DNA of 23,034 bases from a virus: IMG/VR virus record IMGVR_UViG_3300032053_000551, positions 1 to 23,034 of that record. The stretch is one strand, 5' to 3'. This document shows, piece after piece, positions 13,302 to 20,611 of this stretch (positions are counted from its first letter, which is position 1; each line of letters opens with the position of its first letter). The position numbers and the translations under genes were made by a program. Below the pieces are notes generated by a model. That model saw only the letters and a list, made by a program, of their open reading frames with translations, was not told where the DNA came from and made no database searches.

Positions 13302-15314
13302 CTATCGCCTTTTTTGAAGTTGTTCTTTGAAATACTGCGTTCTCTCTGTGAACGAAAGCATTTCAATCTTCTTTTGTTCTACTAAAGGCTGTGGCACGCC
13401 TTTGCGTTCATGAAGACGCTGCTTATAGAAGTTCTTCAAATCTGTTACAGTCCACTCGAATTCAACATTGGCATGTTTTTTATAGGATGTGTGAACATTC
13501 TCGGCTTCGACCAAATCGTTTTCGAGTGCAGCAAGGTCTGCTCGATCCTTTATTTTATCTAATTTTTCTAGTAATGCTTCTTTTGTCTTTCCATTCGACA
13601 ACACTTCAATACGGTCCCTCAGTCTTGTCTTTTCACCCGACAATGTTTTAATACGGCCCTTCAGTCCCTTTTGTCTGACAGGCTTTTCTTCTGGCGTCGG
13701 ATTAGGAATGGCCTCAGCACCATCCATGCCCGCAACTCTGGTCTTTGGATCAGGCGGTGCATCTGTAGGCGTGTCGTCGCCCTTGTGCATAGGCTCGCTC
13801 AATCCAGAACCATCTCCAGTGAACTTCTTCACTTCAGGCACTTCATCGCCAATACTTCCCACACGGCCCCTCAAAGAAGGCTTGGCGAGAAGCAAAGCAC
13901 CGTTACGGTCCCTCAAAGAAGGCTTGGCTGGCTCAGGGGTTGGCATTGTAGGGGCTGGATCGACCATAGGTGCAGTCTTTGGTGCTTCAGTCTCACCGCC
14001 TGCCATAGCTGCGTCACGAGCCGCATCAACGTCCGAAGGGGCCGTTGAACGAGGCATCCTTCTACGAGCTTGTTCCGTGGCAGCTTTCGCTTTTTCTACT
14101 CTAGCAAGAAGTTCTGACACGCTTTTTATTGGAGACTCATGGTGTTCCCAGCGATCTGATTTGTGCATCTCTCTATGCCAATGCGATCCGCTTTTTGCCC
14201 CTGCGCAATTTTTGCTAATTGGCAACTTTTTATTTTCTTGAGCGTCTAGGATTTCTCTTCGTGGATCACCAATTCGCAAAATCCAAGGCATATTTTTTAT
14301 TCCGTGATCTTTATCTAAGCAGCCATCAATTTTTGACGAACCCTGATGTGCTTGTCCACCACCATATCTGTTCCATCTCTTCATTTCATCAGGAGTAAGT
14401 TCACTCCACTTCTTTCCAGTGGTAGGTGGAGTAAAAAACATTCCATGCTCGGAATCGGCTGGGGAAGCTGCATCTGGGGAAGCTGCATCTGGAGAAGCTG
14501 CATCTGGAGACGCCGAAGGTCCAGAAACAGGAGCTTTTTCAAAGCGTTCCCAATCATCAGCGGCTTTTTGTCTGATTGAATTTTTTTTGCTTTTGAGTCT
14601 GTCGATTAAATCCTGGGCTGTTTTTATATCCATTTTTTTGGATTTTGCCCAACCTTCTACAACCTTGACTAAATCCAAAAATCCACCTGGGACTTTAGAA
14701 TCCTGTTCTTCCTCTTGAGGAGCCGCTGATGCAGGTTCTTCTGGTGTTCCCATTGAAGCAGCAGGCACTTCAGGTGTTCCCATTGAAGCAGCAGCAGACA
14801 TAGGAGAACTGTCCTCTGCACCACCCACAATAGACATGAGCTTTTGCTTGAGTTCTTGCGCCTTTGTGTCGATCATGCGCACCAAACGTAGATTCTCGGC
14901 ACCAGCAGGAACATCTTCGTTGAGTTGTTCTTCTAGTGATTCGCAGATGTCTCGAAGAGACTTATAATCGGCTAAAGAGAGACTGTTGGGATTGAAAGAT
15001 TCCTGAGTAGCACCCAGGTCGTCGCCGAGCTTGTTTTGCCAGAAATATGGGTTGGTTTGGTTGTAACGACCGTGCCACATATTGGACATAGTGTTCTTAA
15101 AACGGTCCCATACACCCCGACGTTGCGCAAGTGGCGTCATCGGGTTCATAAGGGTCCGCTTTAAGTCAGAAACCCAAGCATCAACGATTTGATTGACTTG
15201 TTTTTGGATATTTGCAGCCCTCTCGTGTTTTAACACGTATTCAGGCTGAACTCCAGTTTCAACGTCAGGTGTGGCTTCTGTAAGCCTATTGCGATATTCT
15301 TTGAATCCCAGCAT
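13302..15314 (-). CDS. Large low-complexity phage protein with capsid-targeting-like start
   Basis: 670 residues, not matched to a known family. Segments: an N-terminal tag-like MLGFKEYRNRLTEA; a helical region (~30-165); Ala/Pro/Glu-rich linkers with AASMGTPE (two copies) and SPDAA (three copies); a central compact segment with Trp, His and Cys (~290-395, GRYN-type text such as NRYGGGQAHQGSSKIDGCL and SGSHWHREMH) that could be a small enzyme or metal domain; then more linkers and four KxLRxR-like motifs (SLRDR, SLRGR, GLKGR, RLRDR) before a charged C-terminal helix. ATG 15314 follows AAGGAG by six nt. It may be an internal head protein or carry packaged cargo, from tag and disorder; this is inference. 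Confidence 0.82.
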   Translation of the reverse strand: MLGFKEYRNRLTEATPDVETGVQPEYVLKHERAANIQKQVNQIVDAWVSDLKRTLMNPMTPLAQRRGVWDRFKNTMSNMWHGRYNQTNPYFWQNKLGDDLGATQESFNPNSLSLADYKSLRDICESLEEQLNEDVPAGAENLRLVRMIDTKAQELKQKLMSIVGGAEDSSPMSAAASMGTPEVPAASMGTPEEPASAAPQEEEQDSKVPGGFLDLVKVVEGWAKSKKMDIKTAQDLIDRLKSKKNSIRQKAADDWERFEKAPVSGPSASPDAASPDAASPDAASPADSEHGMFFTPPTTGKKWSELTPDEMKRWNRYGGGQAHQGSSKIDGCLDKDHGIKNMPWILRIGDPRREILDAQENKKLPISKNCAGAKSGSHWHREMHKSDRWEHHESPIKSVSELLARVEKAKAATEQARRRMPRSTAPSDVDAARDAAMAGGETEAPKTAPMVDPAPTMPTPEPAKPSLRDRNGALLLAKPSLRGRVGSIGDEVPEVKKFTGDGSGLSEPMHKGDDTPTDAPPDPKTRVAGMDGAEAIPNPTPEEKPVRQKGLKGRIKTLSGEKTRLRDRIEVLSNGKTKEALLEKLDKIKDRADLAALENDLVEAENVHTSYKKHANVEFEWTVTDLKNFYKQRLHERKGVPQPLVEQKKIEMLSFTERTQYFKEQLQKRR
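13869..13928. repeat. 18-base direct repeat inside the 670-aa gene
   Basis: Two identical copies of an 18-mer (CCTCAAAGAAGGCTTGGC) start at 13869 and 13911. On the minus strand each encodes AKPSLR, followed by GR or DR. It points to local duplication of a short basic motif. Confidence 0.75.
14464..14508. repeat. Three 15-base tandem repeats encoding SPDAA
   Basis: Three contiguous copies of GAAGCTGCATCTGGR (14464-14478, 14479-14493, 14494-14508). The unit keeps the reading frame and encodes Ser-Pro-Asp-Ala-Ala linkers on the minus strand, a likely slippage-prone site. Confidence 0.85.
14743..14794. repeat. Two 22-base direct repeats encoding AASMGTP
   Basis: The 22-mer beginning GGTGTTCCCATTGAAG occurs at 14743-14764 and 14773-14794, 30 bases apart and in frame, giving two AASMGTPE copies in the linker of the 670-aa protein. 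Confidence 0.8.
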
Positions 15315-15347
15315 GATTTCTCCTTGCTTTATATATCTCTGCTGAGA

Positions 15348-15806
15348 TTAGTTATGATCGCTAACGTATTCACCAATCTTTTTTAGGGACATTAGGCAAG
15401 AATCGAATCGGTGATAGTCGCTGGAAATGTAATCCAGGGCGATTTCATCGAATTTGTCCGAAATCTCATCTTCTACTTCAAAGTAGATTGCTTTGCCTTT
15501 CTTCCCGACAACCTTGTACTTGTGCATGAGAATGTAAGCGGCAGCGCCCAAATCCGTTACGAATCGGTGATTCCTCGTCTCGAAGTTGTATTCGCCGATC
15601 TTCTTCAGCGACATGATGCAGGCATCAAATCGGTGAAACTCACTTGATAAGTAATCAAGGGTTAATTGGTCAAATTTCTCAGACGTATGGTCTTCAGTGA
15701 GCAAGAAGTAAATATCCTTGCCTCGACGACCAATAACCTTGATGTCGTGCATCAACAAGTATGCTGCGGCTCCAAGGTCGCTAACACTCTTCTGATTCTT
15801 TTTCAT
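15348..15806 (-). CDS. Duplicated DUF5659-like protein
   Basis: 152 residues formed by two copies of one ~65-residue domain (residues ~8-73 and ~83-147). By eye about 42 of 65 positions agree, including DLGAAAY, the MHxxKV strand, GK-x-IYF, LDY, HRFD and MSLKKIGEY. The pattern (AAYLLM-helix, KVIG strand, IYF strand, C-terminal helix) resembles DUF5659, a small domain frequent in phages and mobile DNA. I chose ATG 15806 (AAAGG seven nt upstream); a longer frame from 15866 runs through a hairpin and lacks a ribosome site. It lies 3' of the actin-like cluster. Function unknown. Confidence 0.8.
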   Translation of the reverse strand: MKKNQKSVSDLGAAAYLLMHDIKVIGRRGKDIYFLLTEDHTSEKFDQLTLDYLSSEFHRFDACIMSLKKIGEYNFETRNHRFVTDLGAAAYILMHKYKVVGKKGKAIYFEVEDEISDKFDEIALDYISSDYHRFDSCLMSLKKIGEYVSDHN

Positions 15807-15830
15807 TTCTAGCCTTTCTCTTTCTGTAAA

Positions 15831-15855
15831 TCCCGCACCCAAATTGGATGCGGGA
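15831..15855 (-). terminator. Intergenic hairpin, weak terminator or processing site
   Basis: An inverted repeat (TCCCGCA, one mismatch, three more pairs, 3-base loop) sits between the 15871-16782 stop and the next ATG. On the minus strand it is followed by only ATTTAC, so it lacks a real U-tract. It may attenuate or stabilise the transcript between two genes of the cluster. Confidence 0.35.
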
Positions 15856-15870
15856 TAGGGTTGCATCTTC

Positions 15871-16782
15871 TTAGAACACTTTCTTCAACTGGCTTGCGAC
15901 CAGCTTTCCTACGGTCCTCTCTGCAATCTTAGCAGAAACCAGACCTTTCAAGCCACTGTATGCAGCCTGAACTTCACTGTATGTGATTTTGGTCTGCGCA
16001 CCATTGACGCAAAGGACATCGTTTTCCCACTGCAAACATAGATGAGAAACATTCAAGCGAATTGCTTTGATAATTCCATCTGGGTCTGCAATCTTGTTGG
16101 CCCCGAAAACCTTGTCAATAGCCGCCATACACTTAGTAGCGTTATTCATCAAATCGTTTCCGGTGTCCTTTACAACGCCTTCACTGATGTCGCTCTTGTG
16201 TTCAAAAATCTGTCGCTTCTTCTTGCGGCAGGTCCACAGGTTATTGTGGCTGAAACCAGTGCTGCGAGCTTCTTGATAAGCTGTCCCATCGTATTCTGAT
16301 TCGGCAAGTCCTGAAATAGTTAAGTTCTCCTTCAAGCCATCTTCCAAAACCTCAAGCGGCTTCACGTTCTTTTCAAAAGCCATCTTGCGAATATCATACG
16401 GAATATCACACAGGTCAATAATGCCATCCTCTGCGGCGGCTTCGTGCATCAGATTGATATTGGCTGGGATGAAATACTTTTCATCGACCCAAACAGTTTC
16501 TTCTTTGTCATTGATGGTCTTAAAGCCATAGTTGGCCTTGTACCCTGAGTATTCATGTCTCTTTTCAATGACGGGATACTTGTTCCCAATTGTGAATTTC
16601 AGGTGTTTGACCTTAGACTCGTTCATGTGAAGAGGTTCTGGAGCGTACTCCAGCATCGTGTACTCTTTAGGCTTCTCGAAGATGGTGTTTGTCTTCTCTT
16701 CGTGTTCTCTTCGCTCGCTACCCGACATTTCTCCGAGTGGCTTGTAAAAGCGATCTGTGTTCTCTGTTGTAACTTCGTTCAT
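15871..16782 (-). CDS. Unknown 303-aa protein in the actin-like cluster
   Basis: Not recognised. Two-part appearance: an N-terminal half with beta text (KHLKFTIGNKYPVIEKRHEY, ETVWVDEKYFI) and acidic patches, and a C-terminal half that is helical and Lys-rich (LWTCRKKKRQIF, LVSAKIAERTVGKLV) with three Cys. No signal peptide or catalytic signature. AAAGGA lies upstream of ATG 16782, 22 bases after the actin-like stop, so the two are almost surely cotranscribed. It could be a DNA adaptor, regulator or client of the actin-like ATPase; none is shown. Confidence 0.78.
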   Translation of the reverse strand: MNEVTTENTDRFYKPLGEMSGSERREHEEKTNTIFEKPKEYTMLEYAPEPLHMNESKVKHLKFTIGNKYPVIEKRHEYSGYKANYGFKTINDKEETVWVDEKYFIPANINLMHEAAAEDGIIDLCDIPYDIRKMAFEKNVKPLEVLEDGLKENLTISGLAESEYDGTAYQEARSTGFSHNNLWTCRKKKRQIFEHKSDISEGVVKDTGNDLMNNATKCMAAIDKVFGANKIADPDGIIKAIRLNVSHLCLQWENDVLCVNGAQTKITYSEVQAAYSGLKGLVSAKIAERTVGKLVASQLKKVF

Positions 16783-16804
16783 TGGTTCTCATCCTTTTTC
16801 TAAT

Positions 16805-17809
16805 TTACTTTGCTGCTTCCGCTGCCAGCAGACAGCCACGAGCAACACTGTATAACGGATCACTTGGCTTAATGATCTCGCCGATTTGAATAGGCAAATC
16901 AGCCTGCTGAATCGTTTCCTTAAAGATGGTAGCAAAACCATAAGGAGAAGAGGTTCCACCAGCAATTACCACGTCAACCGGAGCGTCGGCACGAACCGAT
17001 TTGGTAATGTCTGCAAAACCCTTCTTGATACCCTGTACGGTATGTTCTATCATCAGCCTGTATTGAGTATGAATGGCTCGTTCCACCAACGAGGCAGGAG
17101 CCTTAGTCAAGTCAATCTTCGTCTTTTCTCTATTGATGAAAGAAATCGACTCGCCCGTGGCCTTAGCAGCCTGACGGTCGATCCAATCTCCTGAGTTGAC
17201 AATCGAAAAAGCGAAAACAGGATTGCCATACATCGCATAGCATAGGTTAACCATGCCAGCACCAAAGCTCACGCCAATACCAGTGAAAGCCTTCTTGCCA
17301 AGTTCTGCATAGACCAGGGCTAGGGCTTCATTGATTGGGTGTGCATCCACCTTGCGACCCGTCTCATCCTTGTATGCCTTGAAGATGGCTTCAAGGATTC
17401 TCTGGTGATAATCGGCGTCTGTATCTTCATTGATGGCGTTGGCTGGTACGCAGTAGTACAACACTTCGCCGTCTTTTGTAAGGCCGTCAATCAATGAGTG
17501 CATCATGATCGACATAATCTGGAATGCGTCTTTTTCTTTTGGATTAACGCATCCGTGAATCATGGGCCGCTTCAGTTCAAGCTGGCTCATTGTGTAAGTC
17601 ATATTGCAAGCCGCCTCGCCCAATGCGTAGGCCACCTTGTCTCGTTCAATCAACGGGACGCCTGCCGTCTTCATCATGTTGAATACGAAACGATTGTCTA
17701 ACGGGAGTTCCAAGAAAGCATTGACTTCTCTCTTGTATACAAAATCTCCCTTGCTGTCCCTGTGGCAGCAGACCAAATTAAATGTTCCACAATCAAAACC
17801 GATTGGCAT
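16805..17809 (-). CDS. Actin/Hsp70-superfamily ATPase (ParM/MreB-like)
   Basis: 334-residue actin-fold ATPase. Phosphate-1: GFDCGTFNLV (~4-13, D6). Connect-1: INEALALVY (~159-167). Phosphate-2: GVSFGAGMVN (~179-188), where the usual first Asp of DxGxGT is Ser181. Adenosine motif: VVIAGGTSSPYGF (~280-292). Length and lack of a substrate domain favour a ParM/MreB-like filament former over a full Hsp70 chaperone, but FtsA- or chaperone-like roles remain possible. GGAG seven nt before ATG 17809 lies at the end of the 76-aa gene. Phage actins move DNA or segregate genomes in known cases (for example AlpC); the same role here is inference. Confidence 0.85.
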   Translation of the reverse strand: MPIGFDCGTFNLVCCHRDSKGDFVYKREVNAFLELPLDNRFVFNMMKTAGVPLIERDKVAYALGEAACNMTYTMSQLELKRPMIHGCVNPKEKDAFQIMSIMMHSLIDGLTKDGEVLYYCVPANAINEDTDADYHQRILEAIFKAYKDETGRKVDAHPINEALALVYAELGKKAFTGIGVSFGAGMVNLCYAMYGNPVFAFSIVNSGDWIDRQAAKATGESISFINREKTKIDLTKAPASLVERAIHTQYRLMIEHTVQGIKKGFADITKSVRADAPVDVVIAGGTSSPYGFATIFKETIQQADLPIQIGEIIKPSDPLYSVARGCLLAAEAAK

Positions 17810-17812
17810 AAT

Positions 17813-18043
17813 TTACTCCCGTTTTCCAAAATCAATTTTAGGTGAAGACCCAAAGTCAGGAATCATAAACTCACTATCTTTAGGCGATTCCTTTTTCTTT
17901 TCTATTTTCTGTTCCACCGACTGTGCAGAAACCTTAACACCATCGGTGTTTAAGTTTATGGTTAGCTCCAAGGCAATTGATACCTGGATTTCACCATCTT
18001 TGGTCAATATTTTGACCGATCCTGGCTTAATTAGTTGCGGCAT
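17813..18043 (-). CDS. Small partner of the actin-like gene, unknown
   Basis: 76 residues: an N-terminal beta stretch (GSVKILTKDGEIQVSIALEL) and a basic/acidic disordered tail (EQKIEKKKESPKDSEFMIP). The stop is three bases from the actin-like ATG and supplies its ribosome site. In ParM-type systems a small DNA-binding adaptor often neighbours the actin gene; here no DNA-binding motif is evident, so this is a suggestion only. AGGAT or AAGG lies just before ATG 18043. Confidence 0.72.
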   Translation of the reverse strand: MPQLIKPGSVKILTKDGEIQVSIALELTINLNTDGVKVSAQSVEQKIEKKKESPKDSEFMIPDFGSSPKIDFGKRE

Positions 18044-18078
18044 ATCCTATTTACCTTCCCTGCTATTTTTTTTCCAAA

Positions 18079-19065
18079 TTAAGCTAGTGATATGCGATTT
18101 TTTCCATATGGCCATCGTTCAAACATTGTTCTGATCCCCGTCTGTAATTCCTCTCGACTTAGCTCGGTCAAGCAGGGTTTTTGAGCTTTATTACACTTTG
18201 GACAATCACCGAATTTGAAGCACGGCCCGCAATCCCAATTGCCATTGTCACGGTGTTTTTGAACTAATACGAAGTTAAAATGCTTCCCGTAAGCCTTTCC
18301 ATCTGCAAAGGTGAAGATGCCCACGAGCGGCTTTTTAAGTCCTCCAGCCATATGGAAGGTTGCAGTATCAACAGATACGACATAATCTGCCACTGCTATG
18401 TATGCCATCCACTCTTTGATGGTAGCCCCGTATATCCCTGGGATGCCCAGTCGTGTAAGGTCTGCTATCTCTTTGTTATGTAGTCCAACCAAATTGCAAT
18501 CTTTTGTGGCCTCAACGACAGCCTCAATTTGAGACGGCATTAAAGTCTTCACGGCCATTTTTGAGACTGGCGCAAATAACACGGTTGGTTTGTTCGTGTC
18601 TGGAGCAATAACTCTTAACTTCTTGCGACAGTATTCCAGAAACGCTGGGTTGAATCGAAACTGCATTTCATGTTTGTTTAACGTGACACCACAGTATTTG
18701 GCCCATATATCCGCTCTGTGTTCTAGGCACATTGGCGCATTTAGGTTTTCATATCTATCTGCAATTGAGACGCAGGTGTTGTAATGATTGATGTAGTCGT
18801 TGATGTTCACTGTTCTGGAATCAACTACTTCACTAAGACAGGGATGGTCTTTGGCGGCATCCATGTATTCTGGTAAACAAGCAAAAATCAAATCGGCTTC
18901 TGGACATATGGCTTTGAAGTCGGCGAATAGCATTCGTTGCATTAAAACATCGCCCAATCCTCCTTTGTCGTGCCATATGAGGATTCGATTTCGTTTGGCA
19001 TAGAAGTCTCTAAGGCTCAGTGGCTTAGGCTTATAAACGGCGGCTGGTTTACGAAGATGTCCCAT
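18079..19065 (-). CDS. GT9 (ADP-heptose-type) glycosyltransferase-like protein
   Basis: 328 residues, full-length for the heptosyltransferase family. GGLGDVLMQR (~35-44) is the N-terminal loop after strand 1; VSVDTATFHMAGGLKKPLVG (~230-249) is the conserved nucleotide-sugar pocket with D233 and H238. A Cys cluster near the end (C279, C282, C288, C291, C298) may bind zinc, as in some family members. ATG 19065 has no strong ribosome site. It follows the terminator behind the 19139 gene, so it may have its own promoter. It likely modifies a surface glycan or a phage component; donor and acceptor unknown. Confidence 0.87.
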   Translation of the reverse strand: MGHLRKPAAVYKPKPLSLRDFYAKRNRILIWHDKGGLGDVLMQRMLFADFKAICPEADLIFACLPEYMDAAKDHPCLSEVVDSRTVNINDYINHYNTCVSIADRYENLNAPMCLEHRADIWAKYCGVTLNKHEMQFRFNPAFLEYCRKKLRVIAPDTNKPTVLFAPVSKMAVKTLMPSQIEAVVEATKDCNLVGLHNKEIADLTRLGIPGIYGATIKEWMAYIAVADYVVSVDTATFHMAGGLKKPLVGIFTFADGKAYGKHFNFVLVQKHRDNGNWDCGPCFKFGDCPKCNKAQKPCLTELSREELQTGIRTMFERWPYGKNRISLA

Positions 19066-19086
19066 GCCATGATAGAGTGTGTCAAT

Positions 19087-19118
19087 AAAAAAACCCCGGT
19101 AGGAGATTCCTACCGGGG
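19087..19118 (-). terminator. Strong rho-independent terminator behind virion-type gene
   Basis: Perfect 11-bp stem (CCCCGGTAGGA and its complement, 3-base loop, 19094-19118) followed on the minus strand by seven U (19087-19093). It lies 21 bases behind the stop of the 19139-19753 gene and would end its transcript. It is the only clear intrinsic terminator in the window. Confidence 0.92.
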
Positions 19119-19138
19119 CCTGAAATTCAAAGAATCAA

Positions 19139-19753
19139 TTAGCTATTGCAAACGCTCTTGACCGAGACAAGAACTTGAACTGCTGTGGTTGCGCCACCAG
19201 AAACAGTATTTGCGAACTCCAACTTCGTGACCGAGAGATCACCGTGATTGAAGACCTGGGTTTCGCCAGCGCCAAGATCGAAGATTGCGTTTGCTGTGCC
19301 GTTCAGACGAACCTTGACAGCAGTGCCGCCTTGGTTAGCAATCTGTACGAACACTGCGAAGCCGCCTGTGTCTCCAAGGATGTCCACGACGTTAGCCGTG
19401 TAGGTCGATCCGTTAGTGATGGACAGGTCGTAAACCTTAGCATAGGTGTTTTCGTCCGAAACGTCGCTGTATACAGAGCCATCATCGGTAACGACTTCAA
19501 TGAAGGCGTCGGCCAATGCGCACTGAGGATAAGCAAAACGCTTCCAGTAGTTGCAGTCGGTGAACTGGTCGCCGTCCTTCAACTTGCGATTTGTGTGATT
19601 TGGTCCAGCAACGTAGATTGTACGCTGAATCGAAGGACTCATTCCAGTACCCAATTGGCTATGATTCAAAGCCGAAATGGATGTTGCTGTTGCTGGGTTC
19701 AGGTCCATATTTCCCTGAGCAATGCTGTTCAAAGCTACCTTAAATACGCTCAT
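19139..19753 (-). CDS. Beta-rich virion-type protein
   Basis: 204 residues, rich in Thr, Ser, Ala, Gly and Asn, with long alternating strands (SITNGSTYTANVVDIL, GFAVFVQIANQGGTAVKVRL, LSVTKLEFANTVSGGATTAV). The composition and length suit a major or decoration virion protein. No signal peptide or enzyme motif. I chose ATG 19753 (AGGAG six nt upstream) over an in-frame start at 19801. The dedicated terminator suggests strong, separate expression, which fits a structural protein. No homologue was identified by eye. Confidence 0.8.
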   Translation of the reverse strand: MSVFKVALNSIAQGNMDLNPATATSISALNHSQLGTGMSPSIQRTIYVAGPNHTNRKLKDGDQFTDCNYWKRFAYPQCALADAFIEVVTDDGSVYSDVSDENTYAKVYDLSITNGSTYTANVVDILGDTGGFAVFVQIANQGGTAVKVRLNGTANAIFDLGAGETQVFNHGDLSVTKLEFANTVSGGATTAVQVLVSVKSVCNS

Positions 19754-19806
19754 GTTTTCTCCTAAGAGTGTATCAGAGTTGTGTGATTTCCCTAACTTCA
19801 CATTAG

Positions 19807-20424
19807 CTATGCAGGAAGCATAAGGATTTGTCCGCTTGGGAAGAGTTTCTTGAATAGATTCTCACCAAATCCCGTTGGAATCAACGTAACGGCCCTGCCA
19901 GCAGCCGCAGCTTGATAGAATTGCTCGTTTTCAACCCCCACGACCCAACCAGCATCTTCAGTGCTTCCGTTGACTTCTGGCTGGTATCCTTTGCTTTGAA
20001 TATGAGACATTGCCAGTTTGATTTGATTGCCTGTAAGTGTTTTTACAGGAGCTATGGCATTTGTAAGCAGAACGCACTTTTTGTTTTTCAGTGGTTGGTC
20101 GGCTCTAATTGGACCAAAAGGGATTTCAGATTCATTCATGAATTCCTCTATTGGATTTGATTGCATGTCACAAAGCAATTCACGAACGTAGCCAAACAAA
20201 TGCTTGTTGTCTTTTAATTCCTCTCTTGTGATTATTCTCTCTTCACCTTTGAGTAAATAAGCTGAGTCTTCTCGACACGCCAAGTAAACCTTGACGCCAG
20301 GGAAAGCAGACTCCATGTAGGGTCTGAGCAACTTTAGTTGAACGATGTGTTCTTTGTTATTGCCGAAGTAAGCAATACAATAGTTGTCTTTGACTTTGGC
20401 GTACTGAGGTAAAGGTATTGGCAT
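19807..20424 (-). CDS. Rossmann/GT-B-like protein, possible sugar transferase
   Basis: 206 residues starting with a Rossmann-like strand (NYCIAYFGNNKEHIVQLKLL), a charged middle part, then a strand-loop (KKCVLLTNAIAPVKTL) and WVVGVENEQFYQAAAAGRAV, which resembles the nucleotide-sugar pocket of GT-B enzymes. Similar in plan to the 9025 and 18079 genes but with weaker motifs. ATG 20424 shares the CATG with the start codon of the plus-strand gene at 20423; an earlier start at 20448 is in frame. No clear ribosome site. Sugar-transferase function is probable, not proven. Confidence 0.68.
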   Translation of the reverse strand: MPIPLPQYAKVKDNYCIAYFGNNKEHIVQLKLLRPYMESAFPGVKVYLACREDSAYLLKGEERIITREELKDNKHLFGYVRELLCDMQSNPIEEFMNESEIPFGPIRADQPLKNKKCVLLTNAIAPVKTLTGNQIKLAMSHIQSKGYQPEVNGSTEDAGWVVGVENEQFYQAAAAGRAVTLIPTGFGENLFKKLFPSGQILMLPA

Positions 20425-20611
20425 GAATAAAAACCATAATGAAGCCATTGCGGGAGCGAATGCGTTTCAGGCTTTTGCGAAAGAGTTTGGGCCTGATGAC
20501 GTTTACACTCGCATAATTTTGGAAATTCTGTTGGAAGAACTTCTTTCTCCATCATACAAGCTAGTAACAAAATATCACGAGGAGAAGAAAGATGGCAGTA
20601 AAATCAACTGA
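20423..20611 (+). CDS. Small helical protein, unknown
   Basis: 62 residues, mostly helical (AIAGANAFQAFAKEF, YTRIILEILLEELL) with a charged tail. No known motif. Its ATG overlaps the ATG of the minus-strand gene in one CATG, and AAAGG lies within that gene's first codons, about 8 nt upstream. The last 20 bases overlap the next plus-strand gene. Real expression is plausible because the pair is in tandem and well coupled. Confidence 0.6.
   Translation: MNKNHNEAIAGANAFQAFAKEFGPDDVYTRIILEILLEELLSPSYKLVTKYHEEKKDGSKIN

Noticed and set aside
15807-15866. Longer start of the DUF5659-like gene at 15866
   Set aside because: The extra 20 codons run through the hairpin and lack a ribosome site; ATG 15806 has AAAGG at good spacing.
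19066-19093. TTGACA before the GT9-like gene as a sigma-70 promoter
   Set aside because: A TTGACA is present on the minus strand behind the terminator, but no -10 box lies at 16-18 bases and it overlaps the start region.
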